Translations under genes and position numbers: made by a program | Shown: positions 9,101 to 18,008 of the stretch, piece after piece | Position numbering within the stretch: position 1 is the stretch's first letter | Layout: the number at the start of each line of letters is the position of its first letter | Notes under the pieces: generated by a model | Databases searched by the model: none | Told to the model about the DNA's origin: nothing | What the model saw: only the letters and a program-made list of their open reading frames with translations | Assembly: GCA_029556615.1 (NCBI GenBank) | Contig: JAKQDD010000176.1 | Span: 228,322-292,321, forward strand | Direction of reading: 5' to 3' | Length of the DNA stretch: 64,000 nt | Origin: Verrucomicrobiota bacterium | GTDB lineage: Bacteria; Verrucomicrobiota; Verrucomicrobiia; Limisphaerales; J093

Positions 9101-12100
9101 AGCGAGCCTTCCCGTTCCTCGTACTCCGGCTCGCCCGGCAGGCAGATCGAGATCGAGGGCAGGGCGAGCAGCCCCGGTTTCATCCGCGCCGCATAGCGGG
9201 AATCCCGGGTGATGGCGGTGTTCATCACCGGGGACGTGATGACGTCGTCGACGAAGAGGAACGTCTTCGTCTGGATCCGGGACGGCTTGCAACCGGCGCG
9301 GACCGCCTGGACGCGGACCGCGGTGGTGCGGGTGATGGGCAGGCTGCTGGCGTAGACGCGCGTGGGCTCCGAGCCATCGAGCGAGTAGCGGAGGGTGGCG
9401 CCAGGGCTCTTGTTGTCCAGGGTGAGCGTGAAGCCGGTCTCGTAGAAGCCGCGGGCGTGGCTCCAATCCGGCGGCTCGACCCAGCCCTCGTATGCCACGG
9501 CAGCATTCACGCTGCCCGGGGTGGGTTCGAGAAATCTCCAGGCGCCCTCGAGATCGCGCCCGTAGGCGAGATCGGTGTCCAGCGCCGGATACGTGACGCG
9601 GTCGAGGACCGTCACGCCGTCGCTTGCGGTGAGGATGAGTTCGCCCCCGTCCTTGGCGAGGCGGAACCCGGCGTGCAGGTGCCCGGCAGGATCGCGCGGG
9701 TTGTCCCGGCCCGAGGCGAATACGATCAGCATGCTGTGCGGGGCCAGGGTCGTGGCAGGAAAGGTCCACTGCATCGGGGACGCCGGGTTGTCGCTCAAAC
9801 CGCAGCCGGTCAGGTCCACGGCTTCGTTCCCGGGATTGCGCAGCTCGATCCAGTCGGGGGCGTCATCGTAACCGTCTTTCAAGGCGTACCGGTTCTCAGC
9901 GACGATCTCGCTGATCCGGACGGGGAGGGGCGGGGAATCCACCAGGACGGTGACGGCGCGGGTGAACAGGCCGGCTGCATTCGAGGCGACGAGGATGAAC
10001 TCGGTCGAGTTCGTCAGCCTCAAGGTCAGGCGGCCCACGCCTTGGGGGTCGGTCGCCGCGCCGACGGAGCCGAGGGCGGGACGGAGCTCGACGCGGCGAA
10101 CGTCATCGACAGTCCACGAGAGCATCACCTCCCCGCCGGGCGGGACCTGGGGTGCCGAGGCGTCGAAGGCGAGAATGCCGACCTGGTTGGTGGGGCGTCC
10201 GAACACTTCGACCTCCCGGAAGCCGATGTAGAACTCGATGCCGCCGGCCGGGTCGGTGCGCTGTTTGTCTTCGAGGCCCACCCGGACATAGCGGGCGAAC
10301 CGCGGCCCGTTCAAGTCGAGGTCGAAGGTGTCGGGGGTTCCGGTGAGCTTTTGGGCGAACACGGACTCGTGGTCGCCGTCGTAGAGGCGGACGGTGGCGT
10401 TGGTGAGGCGGCCGCCGATTCCGCTGGCGGCGATGGCGCGGACGCCGTACAGGGCGCGGGCCGCACCCAGGTCAACCTCCCAATAGCCGTCCACGGTCCG
10501 GAGCGTCGTCTTGGTTTCCGTGGCGAAATTGTCGTCGTTGGCATTGCCTGCCGGGGCCACGGTGTTGTCCAGGCGCAGCATCCAGCTCGGCTGGAACGAG
10601 GCGAGGTTGTTGGTGACGGGCACCGGCGGACCGGTCGCGGGGCGCAGGAGGTTGGTGGCGCCCGAGAACGCGCGGGCTTCGGCGAGGGTGACGTAGTAAT
10701 TCCCGCCGCCATTGGCCAGACCGGCTTCGAGTCCCACGCGCAGCCAGCGTCCCAGGGTGCCGGAGGGAGGCGAGTAGCTCCACGTGCCGCCCAGGCCCGG
10801 GTTGGTCAGGGTGGCCGACGCCACGCTGTTCGACGCGGCGTCATAGATCCGCAGCACGAGACCCTCGAGGCGGTTGTCGCAGCAGCTGCTCCGGTTGACG
10901 ATCTCGACGCGGTCGATGGGGTGGGCCCGGCCGAGATCGGCCATCCAGCCGCTGTCGGCAAGGTCGGCCGTGTGCGTGAAGGTGTCCGGATTGTCATCCA
11001 CCGCGTTCTCCGCGGGGAATCCGCCGTATTCGCTCGACTGCCAGACCCGCGTCGCGTTGGTCGAGGCCAGGATCGGTCCCGGTCCGTAGGGCAGGTCGGC
11101 GACGCCGAACGCGCGCACCTCCGCCAGGCCCACCCGGTGATTCCCGGCATCGTTGGCTTGCGTCCCGGGAAGGCCGATCCACACGGTTCGGGCGAGCGTG
11201 CCGGCGGGCAGCGGGAGGAGCAGGGTGCCGCCGGGACCGGGATTCGCGAGGTTCGTCGCGAACACGACCTGATCGTCCAGGTTGAGCAGGTGCAGCGTCA
11301 GGCCGCCCATCTCGGCGTCGTGGGGCGCCGCGCGATTGACGAGCTCGATCCGGTCCATGGGGAACGGACGGCCCAACTGCGCTTGCCACCAGCTTCCTGG
11401 CTCGTCCCGGGTCAGGCTGAAGGTCGCTGCGGCGCCGTCGACGGCGCGGGCGGCAGTCTGGTCGGCTTGGGCGTCGGTGGATTGCGCGACGGTCGGGAAG
11501 GGCAGGCGGGCACTCGAGGCCGTGGCGCCGATGAAGTAGGCGAAGCCGGTGCCAGCGAACGGGTTGGCGTTGGCGGATCGGTCGGCGATCCCGTGGCCGG
11601 GGATCCAGGAGACAGGAACCACGCCGGCGGGAGCCGGCGGAAACCGGAACACGTACCGGTCCGGCGCCACGACCGTGAGGTTCGTCGCCGCGATCCCGTT
11701 GATCTCGAGGTCGGCGGCGTCAACGCCCTGGACCCGTTCGCTAAACCAGACCTCGATTTGGGTGAGGGAGGACGCGGTTTCCCCAAGAGGCGGGATCACG
11801 GCGGCCACGACCGGCGGCGCGGTGTCCCGGACGCGCGGTTGCCAGATGGCGTCGAGGGTGAGGCCCAGCACGATGTCTGTGCTGCCAGGGTCATTCTGGT
11901 GGACCTCGGCGGCGAGGAGGTTGGGGCCGGCAACGAGGTTGGTGGCCGGGATGTCGAAGGGGCCTTCCCACGTGGCGTTGCCGACGGTGCGATTGGCCAG
12001 GGTGGCGTAGGCAATCGGGGTCAACGGCATCCCCCAACGAAACGCCGCGGCCCCGTTCAGATGCAGGACGAAACCGTCATCAACGACGGTGTTCGCCTCG

Positions 12101-12768
12101 AGACGCACGGCGTAGGCCTCCGCGAGGTTGTTGGTGAACCGGGCGCGGAAATAGCAGGTCGCCGGGAGACTGCCAGCGGTGAGCGGGAGTTGGGTCGTCT
12201 TGGCGGCTGGCAACCCGGAATCCTCGAGGTAGAGCAAACCCCCGCCGACGGTCCAGGCGGCATCCGCATAGCCGGGATCGGTCCAGGCGGCGCCGAGGTC
12301 GGTTTTGGTGACGTTGTAGCGCCAGGGATGGATGATCTCGATGAGGCGGTTCGTCTGGCTCGGGCCCGGCATGCCGAAGTCGATCGTCAGCACGGCCGGT
12401 GGACTGAGGAGGACGTCGTTGGCATCAGCGACCTGCACGGTGAACTGGGCCTGGTCGTCCGTCGCGGCGGTCGTGAACGCCAGGGTGCTCGCCGCCGCAC
12501 CGCTGATGGCGACGCCGTTTCGGAACCATTGGTAGGTCAGGGGCGCCGTCCCGCTCGCCTCGGCCCGGAAGGTCACCGGATCACCGAGGAAAATCGTCTG
12601 CGATCGTGGCGGTTCCGTGATGATCAGCGGATCGGCGGACGCCGTGACCGCGACGAGGAGCCCGAGCCACCATAGCCCGGGAATCGCACAAAAGAACCGG
12701 TGCCAGGATTCTCGGGCTTGTCGCCTCCGGACCAGCGGGTGCGCGCCGTTGCAGGGTCGAGTCCGCAC
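6139..12768 (-). CDS. Giant secreted CotH / lamin-tail / discoidin multidomain protein
   Basis: 2209 residues if GTG at 12768 is the start. Order: signal segment (GLWWLGLLVAVTASA, near residues 31-45); Ig-like domain (about 48-130, TYQWFRNG); a beta domain (about 150-310); three discoidin/F5-8C-like domains (about 425-555, 565-700 and 720-855, each with DRIELVNR-like or WEVDLG strands); lamin-tail domain 1 (about 950-1070, DWIELRNPG); chitobiase-type beta domain (YSLDGSEPT, about 1110-1175); CotH-like kinase fold (about 1215-1420, KRSIRMKCRARYGD, LYLNGVYWGQYDCRE); a second chitobiase-type domain (YTIDGSDP, about 1580); three more lamin-tail domains (about 1660-2093); and the C-terminal module ending FYRVQWLQ. 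The family suggests a surface or exported protein; CotH homologues can be protein kinases, but activity here is untested. Confidence 0.85.
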   Translation of the reverse strand: MRTRPCNGAHPLVRRRQARESWHRFFCAIPGLWWLGLLVAVTASADPLIITEPPRSQTIFLGDPVTFRAEASGTAPLTYQWFRNGVAISGAAASTLAFTTAATDDQAQFTVQVADANDVLLSPPAVLTIDFGMPGPSQTNRLIEIIHPWRYNVTKTDLGAAWTDPGYADAAWTVGGGLLYLEDSGLPAAKTTQLPLTAGSLPATCYFRARFTNNLAEAYAVRLEANTVVDDGFVLHLNGAAAFRWGMPLTPIAYATLANRTVGNATWEGPFDIPATNLVAGPNLLAAEVHQNDPGSTDIVLGLTLDAIWQPRVRDTAPPVVAAVIPPLGETASSLTQIEVWFSERVQGVDAADLEINGIAATNLTVVAPDRYVFRFPPAPAGVVPVSWIPGHGIADRSANANPFAGTGFAYFIGATASSARLPFPTVAQSTDAQADQTAARAVDGAAATFSLTRDEPGSWWQAQLGRPFPMDRIELVNRAAPHDAEMGGLTLHLLNLDDQVVFATNLANPGPGGTLLLPLPAGTLARTVWIGLPGTQANDAGNHRVGLAEVRAFGVADLPYGPGPILASTNATRVWQSSEYGGFPAENAVDDNPDTFTHTADLADSGWMADLGRAHPIDRVEIVNRSSCCDNRLEGLVLRIYDAASNSVASATLTNPGLGGTWSYSPPSGTLGRWLRVGLEAGLANGGGNYYVTLAEARAFSGATNLLRPATGPPVPVTNNLASFQPSWMLRLDNTVAPAGNANDDNFATETKTTLRTVDGYWEVDLGAARALYGVRAIAASGIGGRLTNATVRLYDGDHESVFAQKLTGTPDTFDLDLNGPRFARYVRVGLEDKQRTDPAGGIEFYIGFREVEVFGRPTNQVGILAFDASAPQVPPGGEVMLSWTVDDVRRVELRPALGSVGAATDPQGVGRLTLRLTNSTEFILVASNAAGLFTRAVTVLVDSPPLPVRISEIVAENRYALKDGYDDAPDWIELRNPGNEAVDLTGCGLSDNPASPMQWTFPATTLAPHSMLIVFASGRDNPRDPAGHLHAGFRLAKDGGELILTASDGVTVLDRVTYPALDTDLAYGRDLEGAWRFLEPTPGSVNAAVAYEGWVEPPDWSHARGFYETGFTLTLDNKSPGATLRYSLDGSEPTRVYASSLPITRTTAVRVQAVRAGCKPSRIQTKTFLFVDDVITSPVMNTAITRDSRYAARMKPGLLALPSISICLPGEPEYEEREGSLEVLWPNGADPVQVNCGISRFGNAWTQFAKRSIRMKCRARYGDARLHVPLFDGFDRGTLARTSFDELDFRSGSQDMVERGFYMAGRFVEDTLLDMRSLNPHGRFVHLYLNGVYWGQYDCREMLVEPFLADYLGGSKEDYVVVRGNDNVGDDFVIGAPEPPDIQPWERVLALRQSYAAVRPYLDVPHLIDFMLLWNYGNAESEFRACGPLAAGSGFKFWLADADGFLRTSAMGLNRTGRRGPGDLFGSLATENHPDFKALLADRIYRHCYNNGALTPAANDARLAARMLEIHDSLLAECARWGYRTPANWESAATTIRSSLFPGRTSQLITYLRGAGLYPTFDPPGFNRYGGVVTNGFQPQLTSTTGTIYYTIDGSDPRLPGGGVSATARVWSPGAVTVTDDLTLNARVRSPAGQWSALAQPQFLLAARRPPAARDLLVTEIHYHPEDDDECEFVELWNLSPDVLDLSGVTLSNAVRYVFPTGFVIDPGSFVLVAENPDAFRARYQTPGSPWYTPDLTVVGPWSGSLNNAGETLELLAANSVVLAAVPYETGDDWPERADGGGSTLELQVFPPSNATDTEIGLHMADGRHWRASSLRHGSPGRLDPFVSAVRISEVLSHPSTGEDWIELVNAGPEPADLTGCALTDRLGQPARWTFPSGTRLDPGAFMVLTATQLGFAFSSRGDEAFLLELAGTNVLRFLDTADLPAVPLDEPLGVYQRSDGACDFTELRTPTPGAPNALPRVGPVVLSEILFFPTPGKAAFVELANLSTADVPLHDPAHPTNVWILKGVGEFAFPPGTTLPGSSALIVCAADPAVFRTQYPVEPNLPVFGPWPGALSADGETLTLLQPGPPETDGTVPFHRVDHVTYRTGPPWPTPTPGSSVERDPVGAYGNDPASWRVGPVNGTPGQVPEPADPFALTARLEPSGLWLSFPAVVGQAYRVEFCEDLVAAEWQLLQAIPQSPDAQITVPDPAAAGITQRFYRVQWLQ

Positions 12769-12904
12769 GGACGGAGACTATCGCGGCCGTCCGGGGCGGC
12801 GCCAGTCCCTTCCTGCCGTTGACCCGCGGATCAGTCTCAAGGGGCTGTGCCGTTGGGTGCCTCGTGCTGGTCAGGGAAGGCAAACCGCGGGGGGAACGAA
12901 GCAC

Positions 12905-13060
12905 CGGACCTCTCCCTCCTCTGCGGGCTCGGCGTGCTCTGCGGGAATCCGTGCAAGCCGGTGCACCCGGTCGGTCACCGGCTTTGCGGGTCTCGCGCAG
13001 AGAGCGCAGAGCGCGCAGAGGAAGGAAAGGGAGGGGGACTGCCCGCGGATCTCAGATGAG
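12905..13060. repeat. CTCTGCG-type palindromic repeat, copy 1
   Basis: Both arms carry CTCTGCG/CGCAGAG blocks (CTCTGCGGGAA near 12937 and TCTCGCGCAGAG near 13001, then further CGCAGAG units to 13020), making a long imperfect inverted repeat. Its core (12937-13003) matches 18011-18077 at about 80% by eye. It lies in the 474-bp gap upstream of the CotH gene and downstream of the AraC gene; I see no gene here. Confidence 0.65.
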
Positions 13061-13065
13061 GGGGG

Positions 13066-13100
13066 GAGGACCGAGGACCGAGGACAGAGGACAGAGGACC
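13066..13100. repeat. Five tandem 7-bp units GAGGAC(C/A)
   Basis: Perfectly phased heptamers at 13066, 13073, 13080, 13087 and 13094, varying only at the last base. No coding context. Confidence 0.85.
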
Positions 13101-13125
13101 GACGGATGACGTCTTGTTCCCCTAT

Positions 13126-13217
13126 CCTTGGCGTCTTGGCGCCTTCGAGCCTTTGCGTTCTCTTCCGGGCGGGGCAGTCACCGCAAAGGCGCCAGGACTG
13201 AAGGGCGCAAAGAAGGA
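13126..13217. repeat. Imperfect palindrome with TGGCGCC and TTTGCG blocks
   Basis: Left arm TTGGCGCCTT then CCTTTGCG; right arm CGCAAAGGCGCCA then GCGCAAAGAAGG. The arms are reverse-complementary with small gaps. It sits just past the AraC stop and may serve as its terminator, or be a dispersed repeat. Confidence 0.5.
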
Positions 13218-13242
13218 GTCGGTGTTCCGGCTGGAGGGTGCG

Positions 13243-14124
13243 CTACCGGGCGCCGTGACCGTGGCGGCGCCGGAAGCGCGCAGGCGAGTCGCCGATGACG
13301 CGCTTGAACACCCGGCTCAAGTAGTAGCGGTCGGGGAAGCCGGTCAGGTCGGCGATCTCGTCGACGGTACGGTCGGTATTGGCCAGCAGGTGCGCTGCTT
13401 CCCGCACGCGGACCTGGCTCAGGAACTGATGCGGGGGGACGCCCCGCCACTGGGTGAACATCCGGGAGAAGGTGCTTGCGGCCAGCCCGGCGATCCGGGC
13501 GAGGTCGGCGAGGTGCAGCGGTTGGGCGAAGCCCGTCTCGATGGTGCGCAGGGCGCGCAGCAGGCCTTCCGGGACTTCGTGCGTCTGCCAGTGGATCTCC
13601 GGGCGAATCATGAGGAGGTGCAGCAACGCCAGGGCGGTATGGAGGATGGCCTCCCGGTCGCCCGTCCCGATGTCGGTGAAGCACCGCGAGAACTGCAGGA
13701 GCAAGGCCCGCTCGGTTCTGTCGGGGCGCAAGCGGATCGGGATGGCTTGGTGGGCATCGAGCCGGCGCGACACGTTGAAGGTGATCCAACAGTGCGGCAC
13801 CGGGACCTTGCCGACGGAATGGAAGAGCTGGTGGTCCGGGATCAGCACCATGTGCTGGGGCGTCAGGTCGAACTCCCCGTGGTCGAACACCACCTTGTGG
13901 CCGGGCGTGAAATTGTAGTAGAGCCGCCAGAAGGGACTCAGCGTGTTCGGGAAATCCCACCAGTCGTTTGCGGTGAGGTAGCCGGCCTCGTGCAGCACCA
14001 GGCCGGACTGATCGGGGGCCACTCCCAGGGGAAAGAACTCGATCCCCACCCCCGAGAACGGGTTCGAGTACGCGCCTCGGTTTCGCTTGCGAAGTATCGA
14101 GGAACTCGCCATGGAAAGCCGCAT
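13243..14124 (-). CDS. AraC-family transcriptional regulator
   Basis: About 293 residues from ATG at 14124, which has a weak AGGCG upstream; ATG at 14112 is possible. The N-terminal half is a cupin-type sensing domain (HKVVFDHGEFDLTPQHMVLIPD, about 85-105). The C-terminal 100 residues hold two helix-turn-helix motifs: LADLARIAGLAASTFSRMF with the WRGVPPHQFL linker, then VDEIADLTGFPDRYYLSRVFK ending in GDSPARFRRR, the family signature. Such proteins usually activate sugar-use genes when a ligand binds. It faces the LamG gene, with a bipartite repeat in the shared upstream region; the target genes are not known. Confidence 0.9.
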   Translation of the reverse strand: MRLSMASSSILRKRNRGAYSNPFSGVGIEFFPLGVAPDQSGLVLHEAGYLTANDWWDFPNTLSPFWRLYYNFTPGHKVVFDHGEFDLTPQHMVLIPDHQLFHSVGKVPVPHCWITFNVSRRLDAHQAIPIRLRPDRTERALLLQFSRCFTDIGTGDREAILHTALALLHLLMIRPEIHWQTHEVPEGLLRALRTIETGFAQPLHLADLARIAGLAASTFSRMFTQWRGVPPHQFLSQVRVREAAHLLANTDRTVDEIADLTGFPDRYYLSRVFKRVIGDSPARFRRRHGHGAR

Positions 14125-14183
14125 CGTCGCCTGCGCCCGTGGTCTACACGACCGGTGGCGGGGCGTCAACGGCGCCTCGTTAA

Positions 14184-14360
14184 AGTCCTCGACTTGTGGA
14201 ATGTGTGGTCAACAGGTCAAGTTGGGTCCCTGCTGTTCCAGGCCTTCCCTGCCTCCGTCGAGGACTCTCCATTAGCGAGGCGCGGAAGAGAGGGTGGGCA
14301 GGCACAGCAGGGTCTACATGAGTCTGAGGACTCCACTGGGTCTGAGGCGCGCCTCGCTAG
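14184..14360 (+). repeat. Bipartite palindromic repeat, copy A
   Basis: First part bounded by AGTCCTCGAC (14184) and GTCGAGGACT (14257-14266); second part bounded by TTAGCGAGGCGCG (about 14272) and GCGCGCCTCGCTAG (ending 14360). Shares GGTCAACAGGTCAAG, TCCCTGCTGTTCCA and GCGCGGAAGAGAGGGT with the copies at 25935 and 28072. It lies in the divergent region between the AraC and LamG genes. Confidence 0.85.
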
Positions 14361-14403
14361 AAAAGGACACAAACAAAGCGCGTCCCGACATGGACGACCG
14401 GCG

Positions 14404-14417
14404 GCCAACTGGTTGGC
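14404..14417. promoter_or_regulatory. Small inverted repeat GCCAAC-tg-GTTGGC before the LamG gene
   Basis: A perfect 6-bp inverted repeat about 100 bp before the LamG start, in the region divergent from the AraC gene. It could be an operator or only a small hairpin; nothing else supports a function. Confidence 0.2.
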
Positions 14418-14514
14418 TGCGGCCCCGAATACCCGATAACCTGTCCGGCAAACGAAGGCCCGCGGGGTGGCTGTGGGCTGTCGCTGCCGGAGACTTGAAG
14501 AAGCGCGACGTCCT

Positions 14515-17500
14515 ATGGCAACACAACCTCGAACCGTCCGGCGGTGGTCTCGACGTAACCTTCGTTCCCCCGGCATTCTTGCGCGCTGCTGGCTGGCGGC
14601 AGGCGCCGTGGGGCTCGCCCTCCTCATGGTCGCGGCCCCGCCGAGCGCTCGGGCCCAGGCCAAGCTGCTCGGTTTATGGGATTTCAACGACACCAGCGCG
14701 CCGGGGATCGCGCGCGATGCGGTTCACGGCTTCCCGGGCAGCTTCGAGCGCGGGGCGGACTTCAGCGCGGACCAGGGCGGGCGCACGGGCGCGGCGGGCG
14801 ATCGGGCCGGCCGGTTTGCGGGCAACGGGCAGCTGGCGCGCATCCTCAACGCCCAGTGGCTGAATCAGGCGGCGGCCGTTGATCAGTTCTCGGTCTCGTT
14901 CTGGCAGAAACTGGTGGCGGTGGGGAGCGGGTCGTCCTTCTGGTTCGCCTCGCCCTCGAGCGTTGATGGGGAGCGCGGCTTTCAGGCGCATGTGCCCTGG
15001 GGTGGGAGCCTTACGCCGGGCAGCGGCACGATCTACTTCGACACCGCCGGGTGCTGCACGCAGTTTGCGCAGCGCATCAACCAGGCGGTCAACCTCTTTG
15101 ATCCGACGCTGGATTGGGCTCAGTGGCATCACTTCGTCTTCCTCAAGAACGGGATGAACAAGCAGATCTGGATCGACGGCGCTCTGTTCATGGAGGCGGA
15201 CGGCGCCAATCCGCTGCCCGCGGATTTCTACCAGTTCACCATCGGCGCCACCTCGGCCAACATCAACCCGATCAACGGGTTCATCGACGATTTCGCCGTG
15301 TTCGGCGCCGCGCTTACGGTGGATCAGATCGCCGCTCTCGCCCAGGGCAACTCGCCCCTGGGCATGGACACGGACACCGACACGGACGGAATGCCGGACT
15401 GGTGGGAGGACCAGAACGGCCTAAACAGCGCCAACGCCGGCGACGCCGCGCTGGACGCGGACAGCGATGGCTCGCCGAATCTGGCCGAGTACCAACGGCT
15501 GACGAACCCCCAGAACGCGGACACTGACGGGGACGGGTTCAAGGACGGCGCGGAGACCGGCACCGGCGTCTGGGTCGATGCCGCTAACACCGGGACCTAC
15601 CCGCTCAGCGGCGACTCGGACGCGGACGGCTTGTCCGACGGCGTCGAGACCAACACGGGCGTTTACGTCAGCCCCACCAACACCGGCACCAACCCGAACG
15701 TGGCGGACACCGACGCCGACCGTTACAGCGACGGGACGGAAGTGACGCTGGGGAGCGATCCGACGGACGCCGACAGCGTCCCGGTTCCCGAGTGGGGATC
15801 GAGCCTGCTGGCCTTCTGGAACTTCAATGATGCGACCGTGCCGGAGACCGCCACGGACCAGATCCACGGCATCGTGGGCGTGATCGAGAACGGCGCGTAT
15901 TACTCGGGGGACATGGGCGGAGTGACGGGTCTCGAAGGCGACCAGGCCCTGGATCTCGGGGCGACGTCCGAAAAGCAGCTGATGCGGGTCGCCAAGGCGG
16001 CATGGCTCAACGCCATTTCGGTCAAGGACCAGGCGACAGTCGCTTTCTGGCAGAAGCTGTGGGATGTCTCGAACGGTTCCTCGTTCTGGCTGGTGTCGCC
16101 GTCGAGTTCGGGCACCCAGCGCGGTTTCCAGGCCCACGTGCCGTGGGGCGGTGTCATCTACTACGACACCGCCGGCTGCTGCGGGGCCGGCACGCAACGG
16201 ATCAACAAGGCCGTCCCCGGCGACTTCGACTGGACCGCCTGGCACCATTTCGCGTTCGTCAAGCGGGGCGGCATCAAGCGGATCTACGTCGACGGTGCCC
16301 TGTTCCTTGAAGGCAGCGGCGCCTTGCCGCTGCCGATGGACTTCACCGAGCTCACCGTCGGCGCCCAAAACGAAGGCAGCAGCAGTATCCATGGGATGAT
16401 CGATGACTTCGCCCTCTTCGCCAGCGCCTTGGACAGCTCCCAAATCGACGCCCTCGCCAAGGGCGCCTCCCCGGCCGACTTCGACCGCGACACGGACAAG
16501 GACGGCATGCCCGACGTCTGGGAAGAGGCCAACGGCCTCAACATGAACGATCCCAGCGATGCGGCGCTCGATGCCGACATCGATGGAGTGTCGAATCTGA
16601 TCGAGTACCGCACGGGACTGGATCCGAAGAACCCGGACAGCGACAGCGACGGCCTCAAGGACGGCGCGGAAACCGGGACTGGCGTCTGGCAGAGCGCGAC
16701 CGATACCGGCACCGACCCGATGGATCCCGACACCGACGGCGACGGCCTCAAGGACGGCGCCGAGACGAACACGGGCGTCTTCGTCAGCGCCGCGGACACC
16801 GGCACGAACCCGCTGGCCAAGGACACCGATGCCGACCGGTTCGGCGACGCGATCGAGATCGCCCTGGGAACGGTTCCCTTCGATCCCGACAGCATCCCCG
16901 TCCTCGCCGGCAAGCCCAATCTGCTGGCGTACTGGGACTTCGACGACGCGGCCCAACCCCTGCAGGCGGTGGACAGGGTCCACGGGTTTGTCGGCAGCGC
17001 GATCAACAACGCGGCTTACACGGCGGATCAGGGCGGGTGGACCGGCCTCGAAGGCGATCGGGCCATGGACTTCGGCTATGACGGCGCCGGCGAGGCGGTC
17101 ATCGTCCCGGCCGTCTGGCTCGGGGCCATCGCCGCCAACGACCAGGTCACGGTCAGCTTCCGCCAGTACGTGTACGAGCTCTCGAATACCGCCGCCTTCT
17201 GGGGCATCTCGCCCTCGACGGCGAACCGCGGGCTCGCGTGTCACACGCCCTGGGGCGACAACAACAGCGTCTACTTCGACACCGCCGGGTGCTGCGACGG
17301 CACCACCCAGCGGATCACGGCCAGCATCACCACGCTCGAGGATTACTCGGGCGACGTCTCCTGGTGGAGCGCGTGGCGTCACTTCGTCTTCGTCAAGAAC
17401 GGCGCGACCAAGCAGATCTGGATCGATGGCAAGCTCTTCCTGCAGGGCTCGAACACCGCGCCGCTGCCGGACGATTTCACCGAGCTCCACCTCGGCCTGA

Positions 17501-17844
17501 ACGCCGCCGACGGCAACGTGAGCCTGCTGGGGATGCTCGATGACTTCGCCGTGTTCGCGGGCGCGCTGGCCGAGTCCCAGATCCTCGAGCTGTACCAGGG
17601 CAAATCGCCGCTCGACATCCAGCCGCTCACGTTCGCCATCACGAGTGTCAGCGTCGAGACGGCCACCCAGTCGCTGGCGATCACATGGGAATCCGCGCCG
17701 GGCACCCGGTACACGCTCCTCCAGTCGGCGAACCTGAAGGACTGGACGGAGGCAGGCCAGGTGGATGCCGCGGGCGCGACCACCACGTTCAAAGTCCCGA
17801 TGGGAACCGCCCCGGGCGGCGTGTTTTACCGCGTCCAACGGTGA
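14515..17844 (+). CDS. Secreted three-LamG protein with Ca-binding Asp-rich linkers
   Basis: 1109 residues from ATG at 14515. Signal peptide about residues 28-50 (GLALLMVAAPPSARAQA). Three laminin-G/concanavalin-like domains (about 49-275, 429-655, 799-1032) each start with LLGLWDFND, LLAFWNFND or LLAYWDFDD and each contain a TAGCC motif and a (K)QIWIDG or KRIYVDG strand. The first two are followed by Asp-rich thrombospondin-3-like repeats (DTDTDGMPDWWED, DTDGDGFKDG, DTDADRYSDG) that should bind calcium. The C-terminal 65 residues are the module TLLQSANLKDW...VFYRVQR. It is probably a carbohydrate-binding exported protein; the ligand is unknown. The frame is open 48 bp further upstream via GTG. 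Confidence 0.85.
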   Translation: MATQPRTVRRWSRRNLRSPGILARCWLAAGAVGLALLMVAAPPSARAQAKLLGLWDFNDTSAPGIARDAVHGFPGSFERGADFSADQGGRTGAAGDRAGRFAGNGQLARILNAQWLNQAAAVDQFSVSFWQKLVAVGSGSSFWFASPSSVDGERGFQAHVPWGGSLTPGSGTIYFDTAGCCTQFAQRINQAVNLFDPTLDWAQWHHFVFLKNGMNKQIWIDGALFMEADGANPLPADFYQFTIGATSANINPINGFIDDFAVFGAALTVDQIAALAQGNSPLGMDTDTDTDGMPDWWEDQNGLNSANAGDAALDADSDGSPNLAEYQRLTNPQNADTDGDGFKDGAETGTGVWVDAANTGTYPLSGDSDADGLSDGVETNTGVYVSPTNTGTNPNVADTDADRYSDGTEVTLGSDPTDADSVPVPEWGSSLLAFWNFNDATVPETATDQIHGIVGVIENGAYYSGDMGGVTGLEGDQALDLGATSEKQLMRVAKAAWLNAISVKDQATVAFWQKLWDVSNGSSFWLVSPSSSGTQRGFQAHVPWGGVIYYDTAGCCGAGTQRINKAVPGDFDWTAWHHFAFVKRGGIKRIYVDGALFLEGSGALPLPMDFTELTVGAQNEGSSSIHGMIDDFALFASALDSSQIDALAKGASPADFDRDTDKDGMPDVWEEANGLNMNDPSDAALDADIDGVSNLIEYRTGLDPKNPDSDSDGLKDGAETGTGVWQSATDTGTDPMDPDTDGDGLKDGAETNTGVFVSAADTGTNPLAKDTDADRFGDAIEIALGTVPFDPDSIPVLAGKPNLLAYWDFDDAAQPLQAVDRVHGFVGSAINNAAYTADQGGWTGLEGDRAMDFGYDGAGEAVIVPAVWLGAIAANDQVTVSFRQYVYELSNTAAFWGISPSTANRGLACHTPWGDNNSVYFDTAGCCDGTTQRITASITTLEDYSGDVSWWSAWRHFVFVKNGATKQIWIDGKLFLQGSNTAPLPDDFTELHLGLNAADGNVSLLGMLDDFAVFAGALAESQILELYQGKSPLDIQPLTFAITSVSVETATQSLAITWESAPGTRYTLLQSANLKDWTEAGQVDAAGATTTFKVPMGTAPGGVFYRVQR

Positions 17845-17864
17845 CGCCTTGGTCCCCCCCGTCA

Positions 17865-17893
17865 GCCCGCCGCGGTCAGCGCCCGCGGCGGGC
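17865..17893 (+). terminator. Perfect 11-bp hairpin after the LamG gene
   Basis: GCCCGCCGCGG and CCGCGGCGGGC flank a 7-nt loop, 20 nt past the LamG stop. The position fits a terminator, but there is no T-run. Its left arm and loop also match the palindromic element near 5976, so it may be a dispersed repeat reused as a terminator. Confidence 0.5.
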
Positions 17894-18008
17894 GATCGTA
17901 TCGTTCATCGGCAGTCTGCCCCGAATCGGTGCGGGGAAGTTCCGCGCCGATGCAGGGCGGAGCCCAGAGGAGAGGCCCTTCACTTTCCCCCGACCTCTCG
18001 CGGGATCG

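Noticed and set aside
7861..12675. Plus-strand open frame of about 1600 codons opposite the CotH gene
   Set aside because: No recognisable domains, no signal peptide; the minus-strand frame has many.
15421..17838. Minus-strand open frame of about 800 codons opposite the LamG gene
   Set aside because: Same reason: repeats of Asp-rich codons produce a long antisense frame.
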